A stretch of DNA of 64,000 nucleotides from Chitinophaga niastensis (GTDB taxonomy: Bacteria > Bacteroidota > Bacteroidia > Chitinophagales > Chitinophagaceae): assembly GCF_003014755.1 (NCBI RefSeq), contig NZ_PYAW01000001.1:1240001-1304000 (forward strand), written 5' to 3'. Numbering within the stretch: the stretch's first letter is position 1; the number at the start of each line of letters is the position of its first letter. The notes below the pieces were generated by a model. The model was not told the DNA's origin, ran no database searches, and was given only the letters and a program-made list of their open reading frames with translations. Shown here in pieces: positions 9,316 to 18,554 of this stretch. A program made the position numbers and the translations under genes.

Positions 9316-9963
9316 ATGGAGCCGGATATACGTTTTTTAACCTTTCAGCAATGGAAAATTATTGTGACGATGATGATCGTTATTGGTATGAACAGTTGCA
9401 GGAAAGATACGTTGCACCCGGTATCCTTATGCCCAAAAATGGAAACAATCCCCGTTACTGATACGCTCATACATGTTATTGCTTCCAATACACTGCTGAC
9501 CGCCAGTCATTCCTGGTATATCAAAGGTTGGGTGTATGTAAACAATGAAGCATCATTGCGTATGGAACCGGGCACTATTATAAATATTCTACCTGATGAT
9601 GAATATAAGAACGGGGGGCTGGTTATCACACGCGGGGCTTATATCAATGCTGTTGGCACTGACCGTCTTCCTGTTCACTTTAATATTATAACTGCCGGCG
9701 GTATCGTGATATTAGGAAAAGCACCCACAGCAAAACCATTAGCTGTATGGGATAATCCGGAAACGCCGTTGCAGAGCGGACTGGCATTTGGCGGATCAGT
9801 TAAGGAAGATAGTTCCGGTATACTGCAACATGTACTGATAGATTATCCGGCAAATAATAAAACATCCGGCTTATGGCTACTGGGTACCGGTACTAAAACA
9901 GTTATTCAAAACGTAACAACACAAAAAGGACACAATGGAATAAAACATATACATCTCCCATAA
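9316..9963 (+). CDS. Half-length paralogue of the beta-helix surface lipoprotein
   Basis: A 215-residue lipoprotein (leader ending MMIVIGMNSC, then RKD) that repeats the first half of the 7115-8500 product in the same order. SHSWYIKGWVYVNNEASLRM and EPGTIINI are followed by GGLVITRGAYINAVG, GGIVILGKAPTAKP, SGILQHVLIDYP and TVIQNVTTQKG. It stops about where the paralogue reads into its second half (GNGTTIDYVEVF-equivalent). The TAA is followed by a strong terminator, so it is either a genuine short form or a truncated copy. The start at 9316 is preferred because it leaves a basic N-region (QQWK) before the hydrophobic core. Confidence 0.7.
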   Translation: MEPDIRFLTFQQWKIIVTMMIVIGMNSCRKDTLHPVSLCPKMETIPVTDTLIHVIASNTLLTASHSWYIKGWVYVNNEASLRMEPGTIINILPDDEYKNGGLVITRGAYINAVGTDRLPVHFNIITAGGIVILGKAPTAKPLAVWDNPETPLQSGLAFGGSVKEDSSGILQHVLIDYPANNKTSGLWLLGTGTKTVIQNVTTQKGHNGIKHIHLP

Positions 9964-10000
9964 AAAATTAAATGAAACCCCTATTGATTAGTGTTGATTT

Positions 10001-10032
10001 AAGGCACATTGTTTTTACAATGTGCCTTTTTT
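10001..10032 (+). terminator. Intrinsic terminator of the fecR-TonB cluster
   Basis: AAGGCACATTGT (10001-10012) pairs perfectly with 10017-10028 across a TTTT loop, and the descending arm runs into six T. It closes the plus-strand cluster just before the convergent S41 gene. The reverse strand lacks a T tract, so it works in one direction. Confidence 0.9.
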
Positions 10033-10072
10033 AAAGACAGGAATTGTATTTTATCCATTGTTATGTTACCTG

Positions 10073-11422
10073 TTAACGGGGTATTATTAACTCGCTGTTC
10101 ATTTGTGGTGTAACATACCAGGTGCGTGTATATGTATTGCTTTCAGGAATTGCTGTGCGCCCGTTACCGGCAATGATAGAAATGGCTTTTGTTATCATTA
10201 CATCTTTTACATCGCCTATAGCAGCCAGTGGCTGTGTATTCATTTCATCCGACAAATATGTCGGTGGTATACCCTTTTCATAATTGCCTTCACCTTTGGC
10301 ATTGGAAAGCTTATAGGTAATCGGATGCATGATCCATGTGATGCGGCCACGGCCATCTTTAATACTGATAGCGCCTTTATCTTTTCCATAGGTAGTGTCA
10401 CCTATCTGAATCACTTTTGTATAAGGCTTGAGATTATTAATGGTCAATTCTGCTGCTGAAATAGTTTCGTGGCTGGTTAGAATAAACACACGTGATAATG
10501 CTAATGCCGCTGATTGTACGCTGCTGAAAGCAATAGCTGATCCACTCTCCGGGGAAGCCATAGTAGCGCCAAAACTAAGTTGTTGTGTGCCCTGATTTTT
10601 ATTACCACTATATTGTACAAATGTACTTTTTTCTGTTATCCCCGTTGCTGTCAGGGCCGTGAGTACAGCAGCTGCAGCCACGCTGCCACCTGTGTTATAG
10701 CGCATGTCGAGTATTAGCTCTGTAGCTCCCTGATTTTTGAAATCCTGAAAAGCCGATATGAGCGAATTGTTATACGCGTCGTTGAACGCATTGTAAAAAA
10801 GATACGCAATCTTTTTATTGTTACTGTTAATAATGGTTTTGGCATAGATGGGATTTTCCGTGGCAATACCCAGCAGTACAGTAACGGGATTGCCTTCCGT
10901 AACAACGCCACCTGAAATGGTAGCCGGTGTAAAAATACCCTGACCATCTTTCAATACCTGCTCAGTAAGTGTAGCTGCATTAGTAGGTGTTAATGCAGCA
11001 CTATTGATTTTTGTGAAATAACTTCCCCTTCTGAACCCGGCTGTAGCTGCATTGGAGCCGGGAATCACCAGTTTTACCACTCCTATAGCACTACCGGTTG
11101 CAGCGGGCCAGGCAATTATGCTGTAATCCATACCATAGTTATTCAGCATATAGCGTGGCATGGTAGCAAAATTGCCGGGATTATATATCAGGGAGAAAGG
11201 ATCAACAGGATTTTTAAGACTTTGAAAGAAGGCCCTTGTTTCCATTGTCGCATCTGCTTTTTGTGGCAGATTATCATTCCACAGGTAGAAGTAACGCATA
11301 CTATCCAGTACCCAGTTATTGATTTCCTGTTGTGTAACGGGGCCGGAGGGCACAGGAACAGGTTGATCTTTTTTGCCACAGGCACACAGTAACAAGGCTA
11401 TGCCAAGATGATAATATCGCAT
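10073..11422 (-). CDS. S41-family C-terminal processing protease, lipoprotein
   Basis: A 449-residue periplasmic or surface serine protease of the CtpA/tricorn-core type. The lipoprotein leader MRYYHLGIALLLCAC has the lipidated Cys at 15. A PDZ-like region lies at about 95-175 (GVVKLVIPGSNAATAGFRRG). The protease domain shows ELILDMRYNTGGSVAAAA, the nucleophile Ser in TSHETISAAEL, and the Lys general base in GDTTYGKDKG, so the Ser-Lys dyad is intact. It starts 13 nt after the ECF sigma gene, on the same strand, so the two form an operon. A role in regulated proteolysis of FecR is possible from this context but is only inferred. Confidence 0.88.
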   Translation of the reverse strand: MRYYHLGIALLLCACGKKDQPVPVPSGPVTQQEINNWVLDSMRYFYLWNDNLPQKADATMETRAFFQSLKNPVDPFSLIYNPGNFATMPRYMLNNYGMDYSIIAWPAATGSAIGVVKLVIPGSNAATAGFRRGSYFTKINSAALTPTNAATLTEQVLKDGQGIFTPATISGGVVTEGNPVTVLLGIATENPIYAKTIINSNNKKIAYLFYNAFNDAYNNSLISAFQDFKNQGATELILDMRYNTGGSVAAAAVLTALTATGITEKSTFVQYSGNKNQGTQQLSFGATMASPESGSAIAFSSVQSAALALSRVFILTSHETISAAELTINNLKPYTKVIQIGDTTYGKDKGAISIKDGRGRITWIMHPITYKLSNAKGEGNYEKGIPPTYLSDEMNTQPLAAIGDVKDVMITKAISIIAGNGRTAIPESNTYTRTWYVTPQMNSELIIPR

Positions 11423-11435
11423 GGCTTACAAAGGG

Positions 11436-11951
11436 TTATTGGAAATGAGTAAGCAGCTCCTTACGAATGTATTGCAAGGCAGCTGTTAAATGGTTTTTTA
11501 CAGTAGCAGGAGAAATAGACAACTGCTGCCCTATTTCCTTGTGGCTAAAGCCATGGTCGCGACTCAGTACATATACATTGCGACGTTGCTCCGGCATTTT
11601 TTCTACTACTTTATGTAATTGTGTATGAAACTCTTTGTGGATAAACATTTTTTCGCTGCTGTTATCCACATCAGATTTTTGTATTGCTGCGAGGGAGAGT
11701 GCTTTTCTCTCGCGATACAATTTGCGGCTTTCATCAATTACCAGGTGCTTCACATATACGAATAGCAACGGAAAAACATCCTGCCCTTCCTGTACCTGGT
11801 GCATGTTTTCCCAGAGACGCACAAAACATTGCTGTGTGATTTCCTGCGCTCTTCCAGCATCCGCTGTGAGCTTGAGCGCAAACCGGTAAATCTTTGCATT
11901 GTTCGCCTCAAATATTTTCTCAAAAAGTAATTTTGGAGGGCTATCAGACAT
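11436..11951 (-). CDS. ECF RNA polymerase sigma factor (Bacteroidota FecI-like)
   Basis: About 171 residues. A sigma-70 region 2 (FEKIFEANNAKIYRFALKL and AQEITQQCFVRLWEN) is followed by a region 4 helix-turn-helix (MPEQRRNVYVLSRDHGFSHK, then EIGQQLSISPATVKNHL). An upstream ATG at 11969 would add MLQPRT. I prefer 11951, since sigma factors of this family begin only a few residues before the LFEKIF motif. It is followed by the S41 protease. In most Bacteroidota loci such a gene directly precedes fecR. Here the fecR gene is about 8 kb away in opposite orientation, yet this is the only ECF factor in the window and the likely partner. Confidence 0.9.
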   Translation of the reverse strand: MSDSPPKLLFEKIFEANNAKIYRFALKLTADAGRAQEITQQCFVRLWENMHQVQEGQDVFPLLFVYVKHLVIDESRKLYRERKALSLAAIQKSDVDNSSEKMFIHKEFHTQLHKVVEKMPEQRRNVYVLSRDHGFSHKEIGQQLSISPATVKNHLTAALQYIRKELLTHFQ

Positions 11952-12016
11952 AGTTCTAGGTTGTAGCATATTCCGGTTATAAATATAAGCAGCGTATGTT
12001 ACAGGAATGTTAACAA

Positions 12017-12122
12017 CAGCTATTAGCTTTTAGTATTTAGCATTTAGGGCGAAGAAATCAGTGAAAATTAATATTCGCTGATTTCTTCGCCCTAAATACT
12101 AAAAGCTAATTACTAAAAGCTG
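12017..12122. repeat. Heptad-built palindrome between tolC and the sigma gene
   Basis: Two 49-nt arms (12017-12065 and 12074-12122) form an inverted repeat with an 8-nt loop. The inner 22 bp are almost perfect. The outer part is made of degenerate TTAGnnn heptads that pair in shifted register. The right arm touches the tolC stop codon (12123-12125). It probably terminates the efflux operon. Confidence 0.85.
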
Positions 12123-13457
12123 CTATTGCACCAATGCACTATTTAGCCTTCCCAGCTCTGTTTCTGCCAGTTTTGTATTATATCGTGCCTGTATTAATCT
12201 GTAGTATGATTCTTCCAGACTTTGTTGTGCTAATTTTACTTCAATAGTGGTAGATACGCCTTGTTTAAAACGCTCCAGTGCTACCATCGCATTTTCTTTT
12301 GCCAGCTCATTTGTTTCTTCTTCTAACGCAACTGCTTTTTTATAGTATTCATAATCTTTAAAAGCATTGTTGAGAGAAAGATCTACCTGCGATCTTACAT
12401 TGTTTAACGTGATGTTCTGATACTCAAAATTTATCCTGGCATTTTGTACCTGGCGCTTTACATTGAATCCGTTGAAAATGGGTATGGAAGCCGTTAAGCC
12501 ATAGTTTAATACGCCATTGCGGCTAAAACGCGGACTAAAAGCATTTGACGCTGCATTGGAAGTATTACGGCCATAGTTATAAGCAGAGTTAAACGACAAC
12601 ACCGGAAAATAATCTGCACGGCTTTCTTTAATAGCAAGGGCAGATACATTCACATGTTGCTGTTGTACTTTGATAGCGGCATTGTTGTTAGCAATATTCT
12701 GCTGCAAAAGGGCGAATGATAACCCGGTGTTTAACGGAATAGAATCTGGTACATCATACCCGGTAGCTTCTGCAGGAACCGCCATTAGCTGGTTAAGCAG
12801 TGCTTTACTTTGTTCTATCAGTGTTTGCTGACGGATATACAGGGCTTTCTGCGCATTCAGATCTACCCTGGATTGCAGCAGATCCGTTTTGGGTGCCAGA
12901 CCTGTGCTGAATTTTGCATCAGATAATTTTACCCGCTCTTCAGAGATAGACATCTGTTCTGCCAATGCTCTCAGCTGTTGTTTTTGTTGTACGATGTTGT
13001 AGTAGCCGCCAATAATAGTGGCAACAGAGTTCTGTACCTGCGCTTTGATGGCGAGCTCTCCGAGACTGCGGATAGATTCCAGTTTATTACGCGTTGCAAA
13101 CATCTTTAAGCCATCAAATAATGTCCAGCTAAGGTTTATGTTAGCATTGATGTTGTTGCCTTTAATGCCGCTCGTATCACGTTTGCTGCCATTAACAAAT
13201 TCCTGCTTGGTGGCCGTACGGCTCCAGGTAGAACCTGCGGTAGCATTCAGACGGGGAGCAAAAGCAAAATTCGCATAGGCGTAATCGTTAGCAGATAGCT
13301 CCGCTGTATTCCTTGCCAGACGAATATCGAAATTGTTTTTAAGCGCTACATCTATAGCCTGCTCCAGTGTAAGCACCTGTTGCTGGGCATGTACAGCAAT
13401 GGTACTCCCCAGCAACAGCAAGATGAATAAGCAGTTCTTTATTATATATCTCTTCAT
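12123..13457 (-). CDS. TolC-family outer-membrane efflux channel
   Basis: A 444-residue outer-membrane factor, third gene of the efflux operon. The signal peptide ends after VHA (about residue 24). Two TolC repeats of long amphipathic helices are visible: LTLEQAIDVALKNNFDIRLA opens the first, and a matching run containing RSQVDLSLNNAFKDYEYYKK lies in the second. A late segment QGVSTTIEVKLAQQSLEES and the closing NTKLAETELGRLNSALVQ are characteristic. It would form the trimeric exit duct docking to the RND pump encoded 63 nt upstream. The substrate is unknown. Confidence 0.92.
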   Translation of the reverse strand: MKRYIIKNCLFILLLLGSTIAVHAQQQVLTLEQAIDVALKNNFDIRLARNTAELSANDYAYANFAFAPRLNATAGSTWSRTATKQEFVNGSKRDTSGIKGNNINANINLSWTLFDGLKMFATRNKLESIRSLGELAIKAQVQNSVATIIGGYYNIVQQKQQLRALAEQMSISEERVKLSDAKFSTGLAPKTDLLQSRVDLNAQKALYIRQQTLIEQSKALLNQLMAVPAEATGYDVPDSIPLNTGLSFALLQQNIANNNAAIKVQQQHVNVSALAIKESRADYFPVLSFNSAYNYGRNTSNAASNAFSPRFSRNGVLNYGLTASIPIFNGFNVKRQVQNARINFEYQNITLNNVRSQVDLSLNNAFKDYEYYKKAVALEEETNELAKENAMVALERFKQGVSTTIEVKLAQQSLEESYYRLIQARYNTKLAETELGRLNSALVQ

Positions 13458-13520
13458 AAAATCTTAATAAAAAAAATCATCCTAATCATTCAAATCAGTA
13501 TCATCCTGTGAAAAGATAAG

Positions 13521-16500
13521 CTACGCATGTCCTGCTGCTACCTCTTCTTCTTTTCCTTCGGCTCTTTCGTCTTCGTCATCTTCTGCGGTATGTTTACCTC
13601 TGCGGGAGAGGAAAGTATACATGGCCGGAATAACATACAGTGTCAGTACCAGGGAAAATATAATACCACCCACAATCACAATTCCCAGCGGAATACGACT
13701 GGTAGCCGCTGCACCGAGTGAGAGGGCAATAGGTAACGCACCCAGTGCCATCGCTAAACTCGTCATCAGAATAGGACGTAAACGCATGGAGGACGCATTG
13801 ATTACTGCATCAGATTTTTCCATCCCTGCATCACGCTGATGGTTGGCAAATTCTACAATCAGGATACCGTTTTTAGTAACCAGACCAATCAACATAATTA
13901 CACCAATCTGTGAAAAGATATTCCAGGTTTGATTAAATATCCACAAGGATAACAACGCACCGGCAAAGGCCAGTGGCACTGTCAGCATGATAGTGAGCGG
14001 ATCTACCCAGCTTTCAAATTGTGCCGCGAGTACGAGGTAAATCAGTACCAGCGCAAGCCCCAGCGCAAACATAGTATTAGAGCCACTTTCGGCATAGTCG
14101 CGGGAGGAACCGGATAAGGCCGTACTGTAAGAATCGTTCAGTACTTTTTCACTTTGCAGCTTGTTGTATATGCGGTACATCTCTTTAATACCATCACCAA
14201 TGGTTTTACCTGGTGCCAGTCCTGCTGAAATAGTGGCGGACTTATAACGGTTAAAGTGATAGATGATCGGCGGACTGGTTTCTTCTTCTATGCTTACTAC
14301 GTTGTCCAGCTGAATGGCTTCGCCGCGGGAGTTGCGTACATAAAGGTTTTGAAGATCCATCGGGTCATCACGGTCCGCACGGAATACCTGTCCCATTACC
14401 TGGTATTGTTTACCGTTCCTGATGAAGTAACCGTAGCGGAGGTTACTCAATGCCAGCTGTAATACCTGGGAAATATCCTGTACAGATACACCCAGCTGCG
14501 TGGCTTTATCGCGGTTAATATGTATACGCAGTTCGGGCTTGTTGAATTTCAGATCCACATCTGTTCCCTGGAAAACCGTGCTGTTACCTACTTCTTCCAT
14601 GAATTTAGGTAATACCGTTGTGAGTGAATCAAAGTTGATATGCTCCAGTACAAAGGATACGGGTAAGCCGCTTCTGCGGCCCACCTGGATAGTTTGCGAT
14701 TCGATCGCAAATACTTTACCCTGTGGATACTTGCTCATATTGCGATTCACCATGTTCACGATATCCTTTTGCGAACGTTTACGATCATGCGGTTCAGTGA
14801 GCATTACGTTGGCAAAGGCTGTATTTACAGCACCGGAGCCGCTGAAGCCAGGCGATGTAACACTGAGGATGATCTTCTTTTCAGGGATAGAATCCGCCAT
14901 GAACTGGGTGAGCTTGTCCACATAAGTATCCATGTAATCATAGGCCGTTCCTTCCGGTGCGGTAATAGACAAGCGGAAAGTACTGCGGTCTTCCAGTGGC
15001 GCCAGTTCAGACTGCAATGTTTTAAAGAGGAAATATATCATTACGAGACAACCGGTAATGATTAATCCGGCTACCCAACGGTAACGCATAAACGATTGCA
15101 GGGAATTTTTATAGCCGTCTTCCATCCAGCGGAAGAAAGGTTCTGTTTTAGTGTAAAACCAGGAATGCGTATGCGTTTTGCGTCCCAGTTTCACATTTAG
15201 TACAGGCGTTAACGTTAGTGATACAAAGGCAGAGATGAGTACCGCACCTGCTACCACAATACCGAATTCGCGGAACAGCTGCCCAACGAAGCCCTGTAAG
15301 AATATGATCGGCAGGAATACGAAAGCCAGTGTTATAGATGTGGCGATAACGGCAAAGAATATTTCTTCTGATCCTTCGCGTGCGGCCCGCATCCGGGGGA
15401 TACCGGCTTCTATCTTCTTATAAATATTTTCCGTTACCACAATGCCATCATCTACCACCAGACCGGTAGCCAGTACAATGGCCAATAGGGTGAGGATGTT
15501 AATAGTGAAACCACAGGCATACATAATAAAGAAAGCGCCGATCAATGATACCGGAATATCTATCAGCGGACGGAAAGCCATGAGCCAGTCGCGGAAGAAG
15601 AGGTATACAATCAGGATTACCAGTACCAATGCCACAATCAGTGTTTCTTCCACCTCATCAATAGATTGTTTGATGAATTTGGTGTTATCCATGGCAATAT
15701 TTACGGAGTAATCATCCGGAATATCCTTTTTGAGCTGGTTATACCTTTTATAGAATTCATTTGCAATAGCTACATAGTTGGAGCCTGGCTGAGGAATCAG
15801 TGCCAGTGCAATCATAGGAATGCCGGATTCTTTCAGCATTGTTTCTTCATTCTCCGGGCCCAGTACTGCCTGACCAATATCGCGGATACGTATCTCGCTG
15901 CCGTTTACATTTTTGATGATCAGGTTATTGAAATCATCTTCAGAAACGAGGCGACCGAAAGTACGTACCGTGAAATCTGTAGCGTTACCGGCTATTTTGC
16001 CGGAAGGCAGTTCTACGTTTTCACGTGCGAGTGCGGACTGTACGTCTCCGGGGGTAAGACTGTAAGAAGATAATTTTGCCGGATCCATCCAGATACGCAT
16101 GGCGTAACGTTTTTCGCCCCATATCTGGATGGCGCTAACGCCGGGAATGGTTTGAAGTTTTTCCAGCAATACGTTGGTGCCGTATTCCGTTACTTCCAGC
16201 TGGTTGCGGGTGTTGCTCTGTACCGTCATGGAGATGATGGCATCTGAGTTGGCGTCCTGCTTGGATACCACGGGTGGCGCATCAATATCGGGTGGTAAGC
16301 TGCGCAGTGCCTGGGAAACTTTATCACGAACATCGTTGGTAGCACCTTCCAGATCCTGACCCAGTTCAAACTCTACGGTGATGTTGCTGCTACCCTGACT
16401 GCTGCTGGAAGATATATTTTTGATACCTGCAATACCATTGATCTGTTTTTCCAATGGTTCGGTGATCTGTGTTTCAATGATATCTGAGTTAGCACCTGCA

Positions 16501-16652
16501 TAGGAGGTGCGCACATTTACAATAGGCGGGTCAATTGCCGGGAAGTCTCTTACCCCCAGGAAAGTAAAGCCCACAAGTCCGAATATCACGATGATGATAT
16601 TCATCACAATGGCCAATACCGGACGTTTGAGAGATAGTGAAGGTAAACTCAT
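13521..16652 (-). CDS. RND efflux transporter, AcrB/HAE1-type inner-membrane pump
   Basis: A 1043-residue proton-driven pump with a 12-helix layout and two large periplasmic loops. The N-terminus SLKRPVLAIVMNIIIVIFG, the porter-domain motif FPAIDPPIVNVRTSYAGAN and the TM4 proton-relay Asp pair in ATGLVVDDGIVVTENIYK are all present. QIGVIMLIGLVTKNGILIVE in the second half is the typical RND motif. The C-terminus ends in a very acidic tail (EDDEDERAEGKEEE) of no known role. It is preceded by the membrane-fusion gene and followed by the TolC gene, so a full tripartite exporter is encoded. A heptad palindrome at 16667-16736 separates it from the fusion-protein gene, which is unusual inside an operon. 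Confidence 0.95.
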   Translation of the reverse strand: MSLPSLSLKRPVLAIVMNIIIVIFGLVGFTFLGVRDFPAIDPPIVNVRTSYAGANSDIIETQITEPLEKQINGIAGIKNISSSSSQGSSNITVEFELGQDLEGATNDVRDKVSQALRSLPPDIDAPPVVSKQDANSDAIISMTVQSNTRNQLEVTEYGTNVLLEKLQTIPGVSAIQIWGEKRYAMRIWMDPAKLSSYSLTPGDVQSALARENVELPSGKIAGNATDFTVRTFGRLVSEDDFNNLIIKNVNGSEIRIRDIGQAVLGPENEETMLKESGIPMIALALIPQPGSNYVAIANEFYKRYNQLKKDIPDDYSVNIAMDNTKFIKQSIDEVEETLIVALVLVILIVYLFFRDWLMAFRPLIDIPVSLIGAFFIMYACGFTINILTLLAIVLATGLVVDDGIVVTENIYKKIEAGIPRMRAAREGSEEIFFAVIATSITLAFVFLPIIFLQGFVGQLFREFGIVVAGAVLISAFVSLTLTPVLNVKLGRKTHTHSWFYTKTEPFFRWMEDGYKNSLQSFMRYRWVAGLIITGCLVMIYFLFKTLQSELAPLEDRSTFRLSITAPEGTAYDYMDTYVDKLTQFMADSIPEKKIILSVTSPGFSGSGAVNTAFANVMLTEPHDRKRSQKDIVNMVNRNMSKYPQGKVFAIESQTIQVGRRSGLPVSFVLEHINFDSLTTVLPKFMEEVGNSTVFQGTDVDLKFNKPELRIHINRDKATQLGVSVQDISQVLQLALSNLRYGYFIRNGKQYQVMGQVFRADRDDPMDLQNLYVRNSRGEAIQLDNVVSIEEETSPPIIYHFNRYKSATISAGLAPGKTIGDGIKEMYRIYNKLQSEKVLNDSYSTALSGSSRDYAESGSNTMFALGLALVLIYLVLAAQFESWVDPLTIMLTVPLAFAGALLSLWIFNQTWNIFSQIGVIMLIGLVTKNGILIVEFANHQRDAGMEKSDAVINASSMRLRPILMTSLAMALGALPIALSLGAAATSRIPLGIVIVGGIIFSLVLTLYVIPAMYTFLSRRGKHTAEDDEDERAEGKEEEVAAGHA

Positions 16653-16666
16653 GTTAAATATTTTAG

Positions 16667-16736
16667 AATTACGAATTGTGAATTACGGATCAACCGGAAG
16701 ATCTTCGGGGATAATCGTAATTCCCAATTCATAATT
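16667..16736. repeat. AATTACG-heptad palindrome inside the efflux operon
   Basis: Symmetrical about GAAGATCTTC (16697-16706). Each 35-nt arm contains imperfect AATTACG/AATTGTG heptads. It occupies almost the whole gap between the fusion-protein stop (16741) and the pump start (16652). Transcription may be attenuated here. Confidence 0.75.
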
Positions 16737-16740
16737 ATTG

Positions 16741-17829
16741 CTATTGGATCTTATTATACATCAGCGGCATTCCTGGTTTTAACTGCAGTATGCCGGTAGT
16801 GATAACTGTATCACCAGCCTGCAGGCCATTGGTAATTTGCACGCTGCTTTCAGTGCGGAGCCCTGTTTCTACCACTACAAATTTGGCTGCACCGTGATCG
16901 GCGATAATTACTTTTTTATCGCGGGTGCCTGGAATGACTGCCTGTGAAGGTATCATGATGGCATCCGGAAGGTCTTTTAATAAAATTTTTACTTTGGCAA
17001 AAGATCCCGGGAACAGTACGCCGTTATTGTTGGGAACAATGGCACGGAGCCTTACGGTACGGGTAGTCAGGTCAATTTTAGGGTCAATGGCGTAAATGCT
17101 GCCTTTGTATTCCTTTGTATCACCGGCCACATAAAAATTTACCTGGTCGCCGTTTTTGATGGCATTGCGATATTTCTCAGCCACTGCAAAATCCATTTTC
17201 AACGGATCTATCTGTTGGAGGGTGGTGATAACGGTGGCGGAAGACACGATAGCGCCTTCGCTCACATTACGTAAACCCAGTTTACCACTGAATGGGGCGC
17301 GTAGTTCTGTTTTTTGCAGCTGGGTTTGGGTAAAGTCCATATCTGCTCCATAGGCGCTTACCTGGTTACGGGTCACGTCTACGTCTTGCTGACTGATACC
17401 ATTTATTTTAAGCAGATTTTCCTGCCGTTCCAGTGTGGTTTTGGCCAGTTGCTGCTGTAATTTGAGTTTCTGGAGCTGTGCTCTGAGGTCTTCATCGTAG
17501 ATTTTTACGAGGAGATCTCCTTTTTTCACGGAGGTGCCTTCTTTAAAATAAAGGTGGATGATACGGCCGTTGATTTCCGGTTTAACTTCTACTTCTTCAT
17601 TGCTTTGGAGGGTACCACTGGCTTCAATGGACTGGTCCAGTTTGGCTGTTTTTACGATCCAGGCGTCTATCAGCATCTGTTTGGCTGCGCTTCCTTTAGC
17701 ACCCGGAGCGCCGTTAGCGGCTCCTTCGGTGGATTTACCACCGGCGATCTTTTTATAAACAAGGAAGATGACGATACCAGCTGCGGCCAATAATATTATT
17801 GAGCGAACGGTCTTTTTGGTGTTGGCCAT
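16741..17829 (-). CDS. RND periplasmic adaptor (membrane fusion) protein
   Basis: A 362-residue adaptor that bridges the RND pump and TolC. The start is set at 17829 (MANTKK), giving a clean N-terminal anchor helix (IILLAAAGIVIFLVYKK). The longer reading from 17910 adds 27 residues with no domain. Motifs in order are the barrel-sandwich VEVKPEINGRIIHLYFKEGT, the helical hairpin QLQKLKLQQQLAKTTLERQE, the second half lipoyl part TELRAPFSGKLGLRNVSEGA, the beta-barrel IDPKIDLTTRTVRLRAIVPN, and a membrane-proximal end. It is the first gene of the efflux operon. Confidence 0.93.
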   Translation of the reverse strand: MANTKKTVRSIILLAAAGIVIFLVYKKIAGGKSTEGAANGAPGAKGSAAKQMLIDAWIVKTAKLDQSIEASGTLQSNEEVEVKPEINGRIIHLYFKEGTSVKKGDLLVKIYDEDLRAQLQKLKLQQQLAKTTLERQENLLKINGISQQDVDVTRNQVSAYGADMDFTQTQLQKTELRAPFSGKLGLRNVSEGAIVSSATVITTLQQIDPLKMDFAVAEKYRNAIKNGDQVNFYVAGDTKEYKGSIYAIDPKIDLTTRTVRLRAIVPNNNGVLFPGSFAKVKILLKDLPDAIMIPSQAVIPGTRDKKVIIADHGAAKFVVVETGLRTESSVQITNGLQAGDTVITTGILQLKPGMPLMYNKIQ

Positions 17830-18230
17830 ATCTTTTATATATGTGTTTTCTAGCGTTTTATGATTGGTCAATAGCCGGAACAGGACCTGAATGCCTCCGG
17901 AGGGGAGCATGATACTATCTCACAAGCCGGGCAAATTTAATAAATGGGAGGGGTGAAAGCACCCGGCAACTGTTAATTAGCGTTAAGGCTTTCGATAAGT
18001 GGTGAAAAAGGAGGTTGAATGGAGATATTTTAAGATTTAGTTAGCCGGATATTTTCAGATTGACGGATTTGTCCCGAAAAAGGCGACTTTTGTGCTAAAA
18101 TATGCAAATCTGTAAAGCCGGCAATATCAAAATTATATAAATTCTTTTATTAACAAAGCAATGAATATGTTTACTGTATTGGGTTTGGCGAGATTGCCCC
18201 TGTTGAAGCACCTTTAAAATTCGTGCTATC
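17830..18230. other. Divergent intergenic region between efflux operon and acpP
   Basis: No coding potential is convincing on either strand. On the minus strand TAAATTTG (17939-17932) fits the TAnnTTTG -7 box for the efflux operon, about 100 nt before its start. A small hairpin (GGGTGAAAGCACCC, around 17951) lies just beyond. I see nothing else up to the acpP promoter. Confidence 0.45.
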
Positions 18231-18261
18231 TGTTGGCAATTCAATAAAAATTATATTTTTG
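18231..18261 (+). promoter_or_regulatory. acpP promoter
   Basis: TATTTTTG (18254-18261) is a good -7 box. TTG at 18233-18235 gives a -33 element with an 18-nt spacer, near the Bacteroidota ideal of about 19. The predicted transcript starts near 18268 and leaves about 27 nt before the acpP ATG. Confidence 0.7.
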
Positions 18262-18294
18262 CAGTCAAGTTTTAAACCAAAAACACTTAAAATT

Positions 18295-18531
18295 ATGTCA
18301 GACATTGCATCAAGAGTTAAAAAGATCATCATTGACAAATTGGGCGTTGACGAAGCCGAGGTAACTCCTGAAGCCAGCTTCACCAATGACTTAGGCGCTG
18401 ACTCTTTGGATACGGTAGAACTGATTATGGAATTCGAAAAAGAATTCAACATCTCCATTCCTGACGAACAAGCTGAAACTATTACTACTGTTGGCCAGGC
18501 AGTTGCTTACCTGGAAGAACATGTAAAATAA
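18295..18531 (+). CDS. acpP: Acyl carrier protein
   Basis: A 78-residue acidic carrier of fatty-acyl chains. The phosphopantetheine attachment Ser is in [14 protein letters not shown]. The end [20 protein letters not shown] is typical helix IV sequence. The start at 18295 ([11 protein letters not shown]) matches the family. An in-frame upstream start at 18223 would place the promoter inside the gene. It is followed after 23 nt by fabF and then rnc, a widely conserved order, and the three are probably one transcript. Confidence 0.97.
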   Translation: MSDIASRVKKIIIDKLGVDEAEVTPEASFTNDLGADSLDTVELIMEFEKEFNISIPDEQAETITTVGQAVAYLEEHVK

Positions 18532-18554
18532 TCCTACTAATCAGAATTGTTTTA

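Noticed and set aside
18001..18220. A possible riboswitch or small gene before acpP
   Set aside because: No ORF, conserved motif or stable stem stands out; the acpP promoter explains the region near the gene.
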